From contig JAIEOQ010000007.1 of the NCBI GenBank assembly GCA_019750335.1, positions 1-64,000 of the forward strand: a stretch of 64,000 nucleotides of DNA, given 5' to 3'. Positions within the stretch are counted from its first letter, which is position 1. Every line of letters starts with the position of its first letter. The notes below the pieces were generated by a model that was given only the letters and a program-made list of their open reading frames with translations, was not told the DNA's origin and ran no database searches. The position numbers and the translations under genes were made by a program. The stretch comes from Candidatus Obscuribacterales bacterium (GTDB taxonomy: Bacteria > Cyanobacteriota > Vampirovibrionia > Obscuribacterales > Obscuribacteraceae). Below are positions 1 to 7,584 of the stretch, piece by piece.

Positions 1-500
1 GCCATACGCAATCCAGCTCCAAGCCCAATCAGCGAATCGGCAAAGCTGTGTCCAACCCCACACGATCCAGCCTCTCAGCCAGGTACCAAATTGGCAAAGC
101 TTGGTCCACGACCAGCTCAGGAAACGTCGTACTTGTTTGCGTGCGTACCGGTAAACGTGAGCAATGCCACGACCGACCCAGCGCACAAACTTGACGAACT
201 GATTCCAGCCATACGCAATCCAGCCACCAAGCCAGTCGGCAAACAAGCAGAGCTGTGTCCAGCCCCACACGATCCAAGCCCAAGCCCAGTTGGCAAATCG
301 GCACACCTGTGCCCACGACCAGCTCAGGAAACGTCGGAGCTGTGTTCGCACGTATCGATAAGCATGGGCAATGCCACGACCGACCCAGCGCACAAACCTG
401 ACGAACTGATTCCAACCGTAGGCAATCCAGCCACCAAGCCAATCGGCAAACAAGCAGAGCTGTGTCCAGCCCCACGAGATCCAATCGACTACCCAGCTCA
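1..500 (-). repeat. 207-bp tandem coding repeat
   Basis: A motif starting gattcca at 201 recurs at 408, and the sequence at position 1 recurs at 208, giving a 207-bp period that keeps frame (69 codons). At least two full copies and a partial one are visible, and the array continues past the left edge. Copies differ by a few substitutions, suggesting recent amplification or gene conversion within the Trp-rich membrane gene. Confidence 0.85.
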
Positions 501-2022
501 AGAAATCGAGCGACCGCTCCCAAACCCTGTTATGAACACGGTCAAGCAAACTCAAAGTGCCTTCAGCTTGACCAAGCAGTTGCAAGGTCTTGATTAGAGC
601 AGCGCAAACAACCGGGTAGACCACGAGATAAGTTGCTATACCAGCAGCAATACCGCCAAGCACTGCCCAAGTCGAATCAGCTACCTGGAGCTGCCTATGA
701 GCAACATAACCGGCAGCAACCGCCAGAGCAAAACCGACGAAGCGGTTTTTCAAAGCAAGCAGGATCGAGCCTAACACCAAATACAGTACCAGCCCAACAA
801 GCACTGATGCTACCATCGCCAAAACAACCAACAACTGGCTGTTAAGCGAGAAGGCAAACCAGATACCTCCAGCAACAGCTACGATGGCGATGCCTAGATT
901 GACTCCATGCACAGGAATGCCTTGCCAGTTCTCATGGTAAGCAGCACGATAAACATCGAGCCACTTATTGCCGAACCATTCGACCACGCTCATCAAGCGC
1001 GTCCAGATTCGTTCAACCACATTCCAGAAGCCGGTCCAAAGCCAGCGAATCGCTCGCCAAAACGAGCTCAAAAGATTGCCTAGCGTTCGCCAGGCCCAGA
1101 CGTGCAAGGCAATCAAAGCCCTTTCCAAAGGTTCATACAAACCGATTGCTTGGAGCGACTTCCGCAAAGCTTCGCAGCAAAGCGGGTAAATCACTCCGAA
1201 GACGGCAATGCCAAGGCCGATTGAAACACCGATTGCCCAAGAAGATGGCAGTAGCGTTTGCAGGTAATGATGTGCCAGGAAACCGCTGCCCACACCAACC
1301 GAGGCACCAACAAACCAGTTCCCAACAAGCAACAACAGGCTACCGGCAACCAGATAGCTGGCACCAGCTGCCAAAACTGCCCCAGCAATATACAGCGAAC
1401 TCAGCCAAGTTAGCGACTGAGTCGAACCGTACCAAATGCCGCCCAGCAAAATAGCTAGAGCACAGACTAGGTTGACTTGATGTAAAACCAAGCGTGAATG
1501 GTGCAGGTTATAGGCGTTTTCAAACACGACCGCCCAGGAATCCCAGAACCAACGAAGCAAGCTTCCCAGCTTGCGGAAGAACCAGCGAATTACTCGCCAG
1601 ATTCCACGAAGCACAGTAGAAACAAGATTCCAGATTGCCGTGAAAAGCTGGTCGAAGTATGGGCGCGCAAACTCGTACACGCTTTCCAAAATCCCGAAAA
1701 CAATCGGGAAAGCGTAGAAATAAACGCTTGCCGCAATCGCCAGTCCGACCGGATACCACCAGAAACCAAAGCTAGAATAAACAGCATTCGGAGCCAACCC
1801 CAAGTAATAGGCGGCACCGGCGCCCAGCAAAACACCAAAAGCAGCACCGCAAATGCGCCGACGAATCGGATGCTTCTTGTCATAAACATGTTCTTTGAGG
1901 AACTTGGCGCTTTCCCGGAAAGGGATTGCCAGAATGACCGGCACGCCAATCAAAATCCTAAAGAACCATATCAAAGCCCATTTGAACCAAGACTCCCCGT
2001 TTCCGGGAGATGGATTTGGCAT
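1..2022 (-). CDS. Large Trp-rich repeat membrane protein, 3' end outside window
   Basis: An uninterrupted minus-strand frame runs from ATG at 2022 off the left edge (674 codons visible, no stop). A GAGAA ribosome site lies just upstream. The first ~430 residues form three hydrophobic modules, each with several predicted membrane segments, joined by Trp/Arg-rich amphipathic stretches such as IWRVIRWFFRKLGSLLRWFW. The last ~170 visible residues are near-identical 69-residue (207-bp) tandem repeats, each holding two related modules (WTQLCLFADWLGGW and WAQVCRFANWAWAW). I do not recognise the family. Trp- and Arg-rich helices of this kind would suit peripheral membrane association, but that is inference. 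ORFs in other frames here are produced by the repeat and are not genes. Confidence 0.8.
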   Translation of the reverse strand, partial: MPNPSPGNGESWFKWALIWFFRILIGVPVILAIPFRESAKFLKEHVYDKKHPIRRRICGAAFGVLLGAGAAYYLGLAPNAVYSSFGFWWYPVGLAIAASVYFYAFPIVFGILESVYEFARPYFDQLFTAIWNLVSTVLRGIWRVIRWFFRKLGSLLRWFWDSWAVVFENAYNLHHSRLVLHQVNLVCALAILLGGIWYGSTQSLTWLSSLYIAGAVLAAGASYLVAGSLLLLVGNWFVGASVGVGSGFLAHHYLQTLLPSSWAIGVSIGLGIAVFGVIYPLCCEALRKSLQAIGLYEPLERALIALHVWAWRTLGNLLSSFWRAIRWLWTGFWNVVERIWTRLMSVVEWFGNKWLDVYRAAYHENWQGIPVHGVNLGIAIVAVAGGIWFAFSLNSQLLVVLAMVASVLVGLVLYLVLGSILLALKNRFVGFALAVAAGYVAHRQLQVADSTWAVLGGIAAGIATYLVVYPVVCAALIKTLQLLGQAEGTLSLLDRVHNRVWERSLDFLSWVVDWISWGWTQLCLFADWLGGWIAYGWNQFVRFVRWVGRGIAHAYRYVRTQLRRFLSWSWAQVCRFANWAWAWIVWGWTQLCLFADWLGGWIAYGWNQFVKFVRWVGRGIAHVYRYARKQVRRFLSWSWTKLCQFGTWLRGWIVWGWTQLCRFADWAWSWIAYG

Positions 2023-2427
2023 AGTGATTCTCTTTCGAATGAATCGTGAAATTTAGCGTCAAACTCAAGCGCTACACACGCTCAAGCTGCAAACGCTTCA
2101 GGCTGGTTTAAAACCGGAATTAAGAATTTTGAGCAGGGTTTAAGGGTGGGCTGCAGCAGAAGATAGGTAAATCCGCTACACCGCAATGGTTTTAATTGGA
2201 AATAAGCTAATGTGCTGTTTCTTAGGAGATCTCAAACAGATTGATCAGAGACCTTTTCAACTTACAGATCTAGAAGCTCTTTTAAAAAGCACTTTTGCCA
2301 AAAATGTACTCTTGGAATCTAACAAGATGCTCATCAGCTGGGACTTAAACCAGCAAAAGCCTTGTCCATCTTGGCATTGGACAAGCACTGCCAATTACAG
2401 GACAATATCAAGTATCGTTAGCAGAGC
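2023..2427. other. Intergenic region, possible degenerate coding remnant
   Basis: This 405-bp gap separates two divergent genes. A plus ORF (2186-2470) overlaps the next gene and resembles nothing. The frame of the downstream gene can be read back through two stops (2320 and 2419) and contains CQKC and DNIKYR, faintly like a zinc ribbon. I see no convincing intact gene or RNA. Confidence 0.3.
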
Positions 2428-3228
2428 TTGCGACAAGCAGGCAAAGCCGCCTATCCTGACAGCAAGTTAATATCATTGATTCGAATAATCGAACGATTGA
2501 TTTATCCGATTTTCTTTCTGACTGTAGTTGTCGGACTGGCTTATTGGTATTGGACAACAACACCGTCTTACGCTCTGTCTCAAATAGTCGCTTCTGTCAA
2601 AAATCGAGATCCCGAGACTTTTCAAAGATATGTCGATATCGACAGCATTACAGACAGAGCAATCGACGAGCTGCTACACGGACCTGCCCGAGAATCAGGT
2701 ATTTTTAATAACTTAGGCAACCCTCTCGGGGTCGGCATTATCGGATTTTTCAAGCCAGAAATTGCTGATATCGCTCGCAGCCAAATTTCCAATTACATAG
2801 CTAAAGGCAACTTAAGCAACGAAGAGCTTACGCAAAAAACAGTAGTGGTTCCAGCCATCAGCAACACGATAAGCGCTCCGGTACAACCAAGCGCCATACA
2901 AACTGCACCCACGGCTACTATCCAGCCGGTTACTACGCCTGCTCCTCTCCAACCGGAAAGCCCTTCTGTCAACCGTTATTCCAAGCAATTCAAAATCAAA
3001 GAACAATTGCGTCAATACGGTCTTTCACGCGATGGATTTCGCGGTATCGATTATCTAAAAACAACTGGACCGGTAACTCTGGTCGGACTCAAATTTTTCA
3101 GCCCTAAGCTTAACCACGATTTTGTAATTGAGCTAAAAATGGAAGACGCCGGTGGTTATTGGCGAATCACTGAAATATCCAATTTAAGCGCTCTGGTAAG
3201 CCTTTATCTTGAAACTAAAGATAGCTAG
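2428..3228 (+). CDS. DUF2939-like membrane-anchored protein
   Basis: This 266-residue protein has one membrane segment near residues 22-43 (IYPIFFLTVVVGLAYWYW). It is followed by YALSQIVASVKNRDPETFQRYVD, with a DIDSITDRAIDELL-type continuation, resembling the DUF2939 family of single-pass bacterial proteins. Residues ~145-185 are a Pro/Thr/Gln-rich linker, and a C-terminal globular part (about 190-260) follows. Function is unknown. The start is uncertain: TTG at 2428 has no clear ribosome site, and a stop at 2419 prevents in-frame extension. The N-terminus may be truncated relative to relatives that begin with a zinc ribbon. Confidence 0.65.
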   Translation: MRQAGKAAYPDSKLISLIRIIERLIYPIFFLTVVVGLAYWYWTTTPSYALSQIVASVKNRDPETFQRYVDIDSITDRAIDELLHGPARESGIFNNLGNPLGVGIIGFFKPEIADIARSQISNYIAKGNLSNEELTQKTVVVPAISNTISAPVQPSAIQTAPTATIQPVTTPAPLQPESPSVNRYSKQFKIKEQLRQYGLSRDGFRGIDYLKTTGPVTLVGLKFFSPKLNHDFVIELKMEDAGGYWRITEISNLSALVSLYLETKDS

Positions 3229-3290
3229 CGGCTCTCCGTTTTTTTGTCAAAATTTCTACTTATGAATATAGTTAGTACTCAAACAAAATA

Positions 3291-3330
3291 AGCGAAGGAG
3301 AAGTTGGTTTTGGCCGGCTTCTCCCTCGCT
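3291..3330 (-). terminator. Terminator of the nucleoside hydrolase gene set
   Basis: Thirteen-base arms AGCGAAGGAGAAG (3291-3303) and CTTCTCCCTCGCT (3318-3330) pair with one mismatch. On the minus strand they are followed by a T-rich stretch (TTATTTTGTTT). It lies 41 bp past the stop of the 86-residue gene. Confidence 0.75.
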
Positions 3331-3371
3331 CAAGAACAGAAATCAACTAGGCGGTCGCGAGCAACACCGGC

Positions 3372-3632
3372 TTACAACCTGATTTCGACCGGTTTTTCCA
3401 AGACAGTGATCGTAATGCCATAGAACGGTTTGTAGTCCTTGCCATCGATCTTGAACACCAACTCGTCGTTCACGATTCGCACGTCAGAGACCACACCAAC
3501 GGTCTCACCGTCAACTCCGCCTTCTTCGATGGAGACTCGCAAGCCTTCGTCTTGAGCACGGAGAAGCGTCTCCAAGTCTTCACGCAAATGCTCTGGCACA
3601 AGCTTTAGAGCCTCGCTTCGATCTTTGGACAT
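3372..3632 (-). CDS. Hypothetical 86-residue protein
   Basis: Small acidic protein, with a charged helical N-terminus (SKDRSEALKLVPEHLREDLE) and a beta-rich C-terminal half ending KPFYGITITVLEKP. No family recognised. It starts 30 bp after the nucleoside hydrolase stop and is closed by a terminator hairpin, so it is probably the last gene of that transcript. It may act with the hydrolase or the Nudix enzyme upstream, but nothing in the sequence gives its role. Confidence 0.7.
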   Translation of the reverse strand: MSKDRSEALKLVPEHLREDLETLLRAQDEGLRVSIEEGGVDGETVGVVSDVRIVNDELVFKIDGKDYKPFYGITITVLEKPVEIRL

Positions 3633-3662
3633 TACAGTCTCGCTTTCAACTTTACCAGAGGA

Positions 3663-4808
3663 TCAACCAACCAAACGCAGTCCGAGACTCACTTCCAAAC
3701 TCTCGACCATGGTGTTGCGCATAAATTCGGCAAGCCCAGTCGGGTTGGCGACGTTGTGGTTGGTCGCCGAAACACCGATCACAAGGTGCTCGACGCCATG
3801 CACTTCCACTACGCTTGGCGCAAAGAAATGCTCGCGCAAGTTTGGAATGGCAGCCACAAGCGTTGCCGGATCGTACAGATTGAAGTTCTGCACGATATCC
3901 CAAATGCTGTCTTCCGGCTTACGATCGTGTCCTTGGTCTGCGCAGAAAGTTTTGCAGAACCAAGTCTTATCGCAACGCCCAGGCAAACCGTTACGACCCT
4001 TGTTGTCGTCAGCCGGCATACAGGCACGTTGCCAGAGCTCTTCAATCGCCGCCTTTTGCGCCTTAAGCAAACGAATACCGACCGGATGCCCAGTGGCAGC
4101 CATATCATCGTAGATCGAACGCGGCACTTTCGCGGCAGTAGCCGCATGCCGTGTCACTACCGTAATCGGAATGCCGAGGTCTTGCAAATGGCGGTACAAA
4201 TCTCTTGTCGACTCTTTGTCGAAAGAGTGATTCTGAGCCGACATATCCGGAATCAGGCGACCTTCGCCGTCCAGCTCCGGCAGATCGGTAGCTTTGTCGA
4301 CCTGCACACCGCCCATGATCACCACGCGACGCACCGCTGTTTCGAACAGACGCGTATACTCACGTAAAATCGTAGCCGCGTCGGTCAACTGCGAAATCAA
4401 AACCAGAACAAGCGACTTCGGCTTAGCCGCACGCATAGTCTTGATCATCAGCTCTTTGCCGTCAACAATCGCATCAGCAGGCGAAAGATAAGTGACGTCG
4501 AACTGATATTCCAACCCGTCGTCTTCAGTAATTTCGTGACCGCTGCCGAAGCCAACCGGCATTTTGTCCAAGCCAAGAATATCGAGCGTGCCTTTGGCCA
4601 GGCGCGCCCGTTTCACACTCGGCTTGAGATTGGCAACAACGCCAAGCATGTTGAGGATTTGAGTACGAATGAACCGATTGAGCATAACCAGAACGTCTTC
4701 GTCGTCTTGGTCACGCCCGGGATCGGTAATCAGAAGAATGTCGCGAAACAATGCCAGTCGCACCGGCATTTCCGAAACTTTTGGTTTCGTTAGTGTTTCT
4801 GCTGTCAT
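3663..4808 (-). CDS. Inosine/uridine-preferring nucleoside hydrolase family protein
   Basis: A 381-residue member of the nucleoside N-ribohydrolase fold, which cleaves the N-glycosidic bond of nucleosides with a Ca2+-bound aspartate cluster. The signature DPGRDQDDED lies at residues 29-38 (family DTDPGxDDAxA). The core strand VVIMGG is at 162-167. AQNHSFDKES at 191-200 sits where the family has its N-x-x-x-D-P-E-A motif. The signature is diverged (an inserted residue, and the canonical DPEAA is absent), so substrate and even activity could differ. It lies between an ADP-sugar-type Nudix gene and a small ORFan, suggesting turnover of nucleosides or nucleotide sugars. Confidence 0.8.
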   Translation of the reverse strand: MTAETLTKPKVSEMPVRLALFRDILLITDPGRDQDDEDVLVMLNRFIRTQILNMLGVVANLKPSVKRARLAKGTLDILGLDKMPVGFGSGHEITEDDGLEYQFDVTYLSPADAIVDGKELMIKTMRAAKPKSLVLVLISQLTDAATILREYTRLFETAVRRVVIMGGVQVDKATDLPELDGEGRLIPDMSAQNHSFDKESTRDLYRHLQDLGIPITVVTRHAATAAKVPRSIYDDMAATGHPVGIRLLKAQKAAIEELWQRACMPADDNKGRNGLPGRCDKTWFCKTFCADQGHDRKPEDSIWDIVQNFNLYDPATLVAAIPNLREHFFAPSVVEVHGVEHLVIGVSATNHNVANPTGLAEFMRNTMVESLEVSLGLRLVG

Positions 4809-4853
4809 GATGCCTTCTTGTTTGAACCTAATGGTTCCTTGTTGTTAGCATTG

Positions 4854-4892
4854 GCATTAGCGGAGCAGCCACTGTGGTTGCCCCGCTAATGC
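4854..4892. other. Strong intercistronic hairpin
   Basis: GCATTAGCGG at 4854-4863 pairs with CCGCTAATGC at 4883-4892, with a further pairable interior (GCA/TGC and CCAC/GTGG). It lies in the 113-bp gap between the Nudix and hydrolase genes. No T-run follows on either strand, so it may stabilise or process the mRNA rather than terminate it. Confidence 0.5.
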
Positions 4893-4921
4893 TATGTGAA
4901 TTCAGTGGTTAATAACTCAGC

Positions 4922-5638
4922 TTACGCCGAAAGCTTGTCCTTGAGCTTCGTGTAGAGCAGCGAAGCCATGCCGCTCTTGCTGTCGGGCAGCTTCCACAGA
5001 TCATCCAGCTCGATGATCTTGAGGGTGATCTGTTCGCTTTCGCTCAAGCAGCCGGTGAGACGACCGCTCATCTCGGCCAGCTCTTCGGCAGTCACATCCT
5101 TCTCGTAGTAGAAGATGCGAATGGTTTCGTCCGAACCGCCGGCAGAGGGATAATATCCGCCCTTGTAACCGGCAAGTTCGGTCAGGTCGACCAAGTCAGC
5201 TTCATTAATGGTGAGTTTAAGCTCTTCTTGAAGCTCTTTAGCTGCAACGCCGGCAAAATTGCCCGAGCCGTCGAGCATACCAGCCGGAATCTCCTCGAAA
5301 TCGAAGCGACCGGTGGCAACGCGAGGTTGGACCGTAAGCGGCACATACTTCTTGCCGTTGCATTTGAGAACGACAAGCATCGCCACCGAGCCGCCGCGCA
5401 TGAACAAAATACCCGGCACGAACTTACCGCTGGCGTCGACGATATCCGCCTTGAACTTGATGAAACCAATCTTCGGTCCGAACATGTCGACCGATTGGAA
5501 ATGCACGCCACGAATATTGAAACGCTGGCGATCGACGCTGGTAAGCCAGTTCGTAAACTGAGCCGAGGTCTTGATTTTCTCGATGTCGATTCCGGCTTCG
5601 GCGGTGTACTTGATTTCAGTCGTAGAAGTCGTAGTCAC
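4922..5638 (-). CDS. Nudix hydrolase, ADP-sugar diphosphatase (NUDX14)-like
   Basis: A 238-residue Nudix protein. The Nudix box region lies at about residues 118-142: PAGMLDGSGNFAG followed by AAKELQEELKL. The REUxEE core is kept as KELQEEL, while the upstream Glu of the standard box is not at its usual place. The PAGMLD start, the later LVDLTEL and the PSAGGSDE segment (164-171) closely match what I recall of plant ADP-sugar diphosphatase (NUDX14) and UDP-sugar Nudix enzymes. Expected reaction: hydrolysis of a nucleoside diphosphate sugar to NMP and sugar phosphate. It is first in a set with a nucleoside hydrolase, 113 bp upstream of it. Confidence 0.82.
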   Translation of the reverse strand: MTTTSTTEIKYTAEAGIDIEKIKTSAQFTNWLTSVDRQRFNIRGVHFQSVDMFGPKIGFIKFKADIVDASGKFVPGILFMRGGSVAMLVVLKCNGKKYVPLTVQPRVATGRFDFEEIPAGMLDGSGNFAGVAAKELQEELKLTINEADLVDLTELAGYKGGYYPSAGGSDETIRIFYYEKDVTAEELAEMSGRLTGCLSESEQITLKIIELDDLWKLPDSKSGMASLLYTKLKDKLSA

Positions 5639-5714
5639 AGAAAGTTCCTTCTATCAGGGTGCTGTTGAATGAAGCCGGAACTCCCCGGCTCCACCATGAT
5701 ATAGCAGATAAATT

Positions 5715-6206
5715 TTAAGCAGCAACCAAAGCTCTTGGTCGAGCTTCTCGGTAAGCCTTTAAACGCGCCAAACGCGCACGTTTCTTGTCACGATCATAAT
5801 AAGCTCCCTGCCATGGCATTGAAAGGTCCCAGCGGTTGAAGAGTTGACCGGCAAGCGCCCGATTCTCACCCAGCTTATCGAGCAGATAATCCGGCTCATT
5901 GGCGATCAAGCATTGTCCCGCCCACCAAAGCGAATTATCCAGTGTATGTCGCAGACATTTATACCGGTTTAGCTTTCCTTGCCGCTCTCCGGCAAAGTAT
6001 TGGCGGGCAATCTGCAATTCGATTTTGCTTTTGCGCAGATATTCACGATAGTCGTTGCGCAACAGAACAAACCGTTCTGCCGCTTGGATTAGCTCGTCAG
6101 CCAAAGAAATATCCGCTTCCGCTTGTTGCCAGAGCGTACGGCGCCAGAGCAAAACCGCCGAGACAACTAGAGCAGAAACAATCAACCAGAGTAAAACGGT
6201 TAACAT
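5715..6206 (-). CDS. Hypothetical protein with N-terminal membrane anchor
   Basis: A 163-residue protein whose first ~22 residues form a membrane helix (LTVLLWLIVSALVVSAVLLW). A charged helical cytosolic part follows, rich in Arg, Lys and Tyr. No known domain is recognised. It directly follows the GGCT-fold gene (14 bp gap), in a run of minus-strand genes (7475-5715) that mostly encode single-pass or small membrane proteins, probably one operon. Confidence 0.7.
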   Translation of the reverse strand: MLTVLLWLIVSALVVSAVLLWRRTLWQQAEADISLADELIQAAERFVLLRNDYREYLRKSKIELQIARQYFAGERQGKLNRYKCLRHTLDNSLWWAGQCLIANEPDYLLDKLGENRALAGQLFNRWDLSMPWQGAYYDRDKKRARLARLKAYREARPRALVAA

Positions 6207-6220
6207 GACTCCCTTTCCGC

Positions 6221-6718
6221 TTAAGCAAGCCTTGTTTGAGCTTGTGTTTTGTAGCTTTCTAAAAGTGCGATGTGCGATTCGGGCAAGCCGTAAGCTTTCG
6301 CTCCGGCAATCATCAAGTCGAAATATTCAGGCTTCGGCCATACCGGAGCCGGTTTGATTTTTTGCGGATTGACGCTGTAAACATAACCTTCCACTTCCTC
6401 GCCGTGCGCAAGCTTGAAACGGACAGACTTGCGCACATAGGACTTGGGATGACCTTCTTGAGCATCGATACCGGCAAGTTCAGTTGTTTTGAATGCGACA
6501 CCGGGGAGCTCTGCACCGGCAGAATACTCGATGTTGGCCGCACCGGCTTTCCAGGCGACAGCGCTGTAATAGTTCCAAATCAGCCGGTGATCGGGCAATA
6601 TGGCACAGACCGGATCCGAAATCACGTCCGGGTTATAGCCCTTTTCACGCAATCGATTCTGCAAGCGGCTGACGTTCATGTTCGAGCCGTAAGCGAACAC
6701 CCAAACAAACTTAAGCAT
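6221..6718 (-). CDS. Gamma-glutamylcyclotransferase (GGCT/AIG2)-fold protein
   Basis: The ATG at 6718 gives 165 residues starting MLKFVWVFAYGSNM. The YGSNM loop (10-14) is the family's substrate-binding motif. Glu88 in QEGHPKSYVR matches the catalytic acid (EGxPxxYxR). Family members cyclise gamma-glutamyl amines to 5-oxoproline, although many bacterial homologues have unknown substrates. A longer frame starting at 6916 would mostly overlap the preceding gene and is rejected. The chosen start overlaps that gene's stop by 8 bp, indicating translational coupling. Confidence 0.85.
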   Translation of the reverse strand: MLKFVWVFAYGSNMNVSRLQNRLREKGYNPDVISDPVCAILPDHRLIWNYYSAVAWKAGAANIEYSAGAELPGVAFKTTELAGIDAQEGHPKSYVRKSVRFKLAHGEEVEGYVYSVNPQKIKPAPVWPKPEYFDLMIAGAKAYGLPESHIALLESYKTQAQTRLA

Positions 6719-7058
6719 GATTGGGCTTGTCCTGCTTGAAGCATTGCTCCAGATGCAATAAGCAAGCATCAAGATTGCTGCGCACCAAGTCATAGTAGCC
6801 TCCGTGCTCGGCATGTTCAATGATGCAATGCTGAGTACGATTAAGAGACTCCCTGGCCTGCCGCAAACAGGCCAGACGTTCCGCACCCCACTTATCGGTG
6901 CTTGAATCCCTCTCACCTTTGCTCACCATTGCTTCAGCAGTTTCGAGATCCCGCCCAATCAGCTTCCAGTTTCGCAGAGAGAAAAGCTTAAAAATAACAG
7001 CCAAAATTGCAACCGCTAGGGCTGCATACAAGCCACAAAGAACAAACTGCATGGTCAT
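6711..7058 (-). CDS. Hypothetical single-pass membrane protein
   Basis: A 115-residue protein with one N-terminal membrane helix (about residues 4-26, FVLCGLYAALAVAILAVIF) and a helical soluble part containing several Cys and His (QHCIIEHAEHGGYYD, NLDACLLHLEQCF). No known family. It overlaps the GGCT-fold gene by 8 bp, so the two are coupled. Its layout (anchor plus helical tail) resembles the 163-residue gene just downstream. Confidence 0.7.
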   Translation of the reverse strand: MTMQFVLCGLYAALAVAILAVIFKLFSLRNWKLIGRDLETAEAMVSKGERDSSTDKWGAERLACLRQARESLNRTQHCIIEHAEHGGYYDLVRSNLDACLLHLEQCFKQDKPNHA

Positions 7059-7067
7059 TTTCTCCGG

Positions 7068-7475
7068 CTATTGCTGAGGCGGAACGACAGGATGATTGGT
7101 CCGGCGGCGGCGAGCTCGGCGGCGGCTGTTTCTCCGCTCCTGATCACGCGCGGCTAGAGCAACAACAAACATCCCCGCAAGGGTCGATAAACACTTTCCG
7201 GTGGACAAAAGGATCAAGCTGGTAATGACACCGGTAATTGCCATGGTGCAGCAAAACACCAACAGCAAATACAGAGGCTCGGCTTCGGGGAGCGCCCCCG
7301 AAGTGATAAAGGCAAAGAAGCCACAAACCAGGGAACAGATCAAGCAAAACGACAACAGATCTTCGCCTTCTTTTGCGACTCTTCCTTCCAGCAAACAGGG
7401 CAGATGAATATAACAGCAGATCAAAACCGGGAGGAGAACAGCAAGAAGAGAGAAACCAAAGGAAAGACCTAACAT
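7068..7475 (-). CDS. Hypothetical multi-pass membrane protein with Arg-rich tail
   Basis: A 135-residue protein with three or four hydrophobic segments (about 3-27, 41-60, 67-90 and possibly 94-107) and a strongly basic C-terminus (RDQERRNSRRRARRRR). The tail would be cytosolic by the positive-inside rule. No family recognised. It is the first gene of the probable 7475-5715 operon, nine bases before the next gene. A terminator for the gene further upstream lies before it. Confidence 0.7.
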   Translation of the reverse strand: MLGLSFGFSLLAVLLPVLICCYIHLPCLLEGRVAKEGEDLLSFCLICSLVCGFFAFITSGALPEAEPLYLLLVFCCTMAITGVITSLILLSTGKCLSTLAGMFVVALAARDQERRNSRRRARRRRTNHPVVPPQQ

Positions 7476-7534
7476 GTTTTTGTGCCTCTTTTATTGCCTC
7501 ACTTTTGCAAAAAAGACAGCTCGTAACTCTCGAA

Positions 7535-7576
7535 TTAAAGCGGGCGCAAGCGGAAACTTGCTTGCGCCCGCTTTAA
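7535..7576 (-). terminator. Terminator after the 250-residue gene
   Basis: A perfect 17-bp stem pairs TTAAAGCGGGCGCAAGC (7535-7551) with its complement at 7560-7576 around an 8-base loop. It lies nine bases past the stop at 7585. The arm ends are A/T-rich, but the downstream T-run is short. Confidence 0.75.
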
Positions 7577-7584
7577 AAAGCAAT

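Noticed and set aside
29..597. Long ORFs on both strands within the Trp-rich repeats
   Set aside because: These are out-of-frame readings of the 207-bp repeat. Only the frame continuing from 2022 has hydrophobic modules and an upstream ribosome site.
2186..2470. 94-codon plus ORF before the DUF2939-like gene
   Set aside because: Overlaps the next gene, has no ribosome site and no recognisable product.
6719..6916. 66-residue N-terminal extension of the GGCT-fold protein
   Set aside because: It lies wholly over the preceding 115-residue gene, and the family normally starts just before the YGSN motif.
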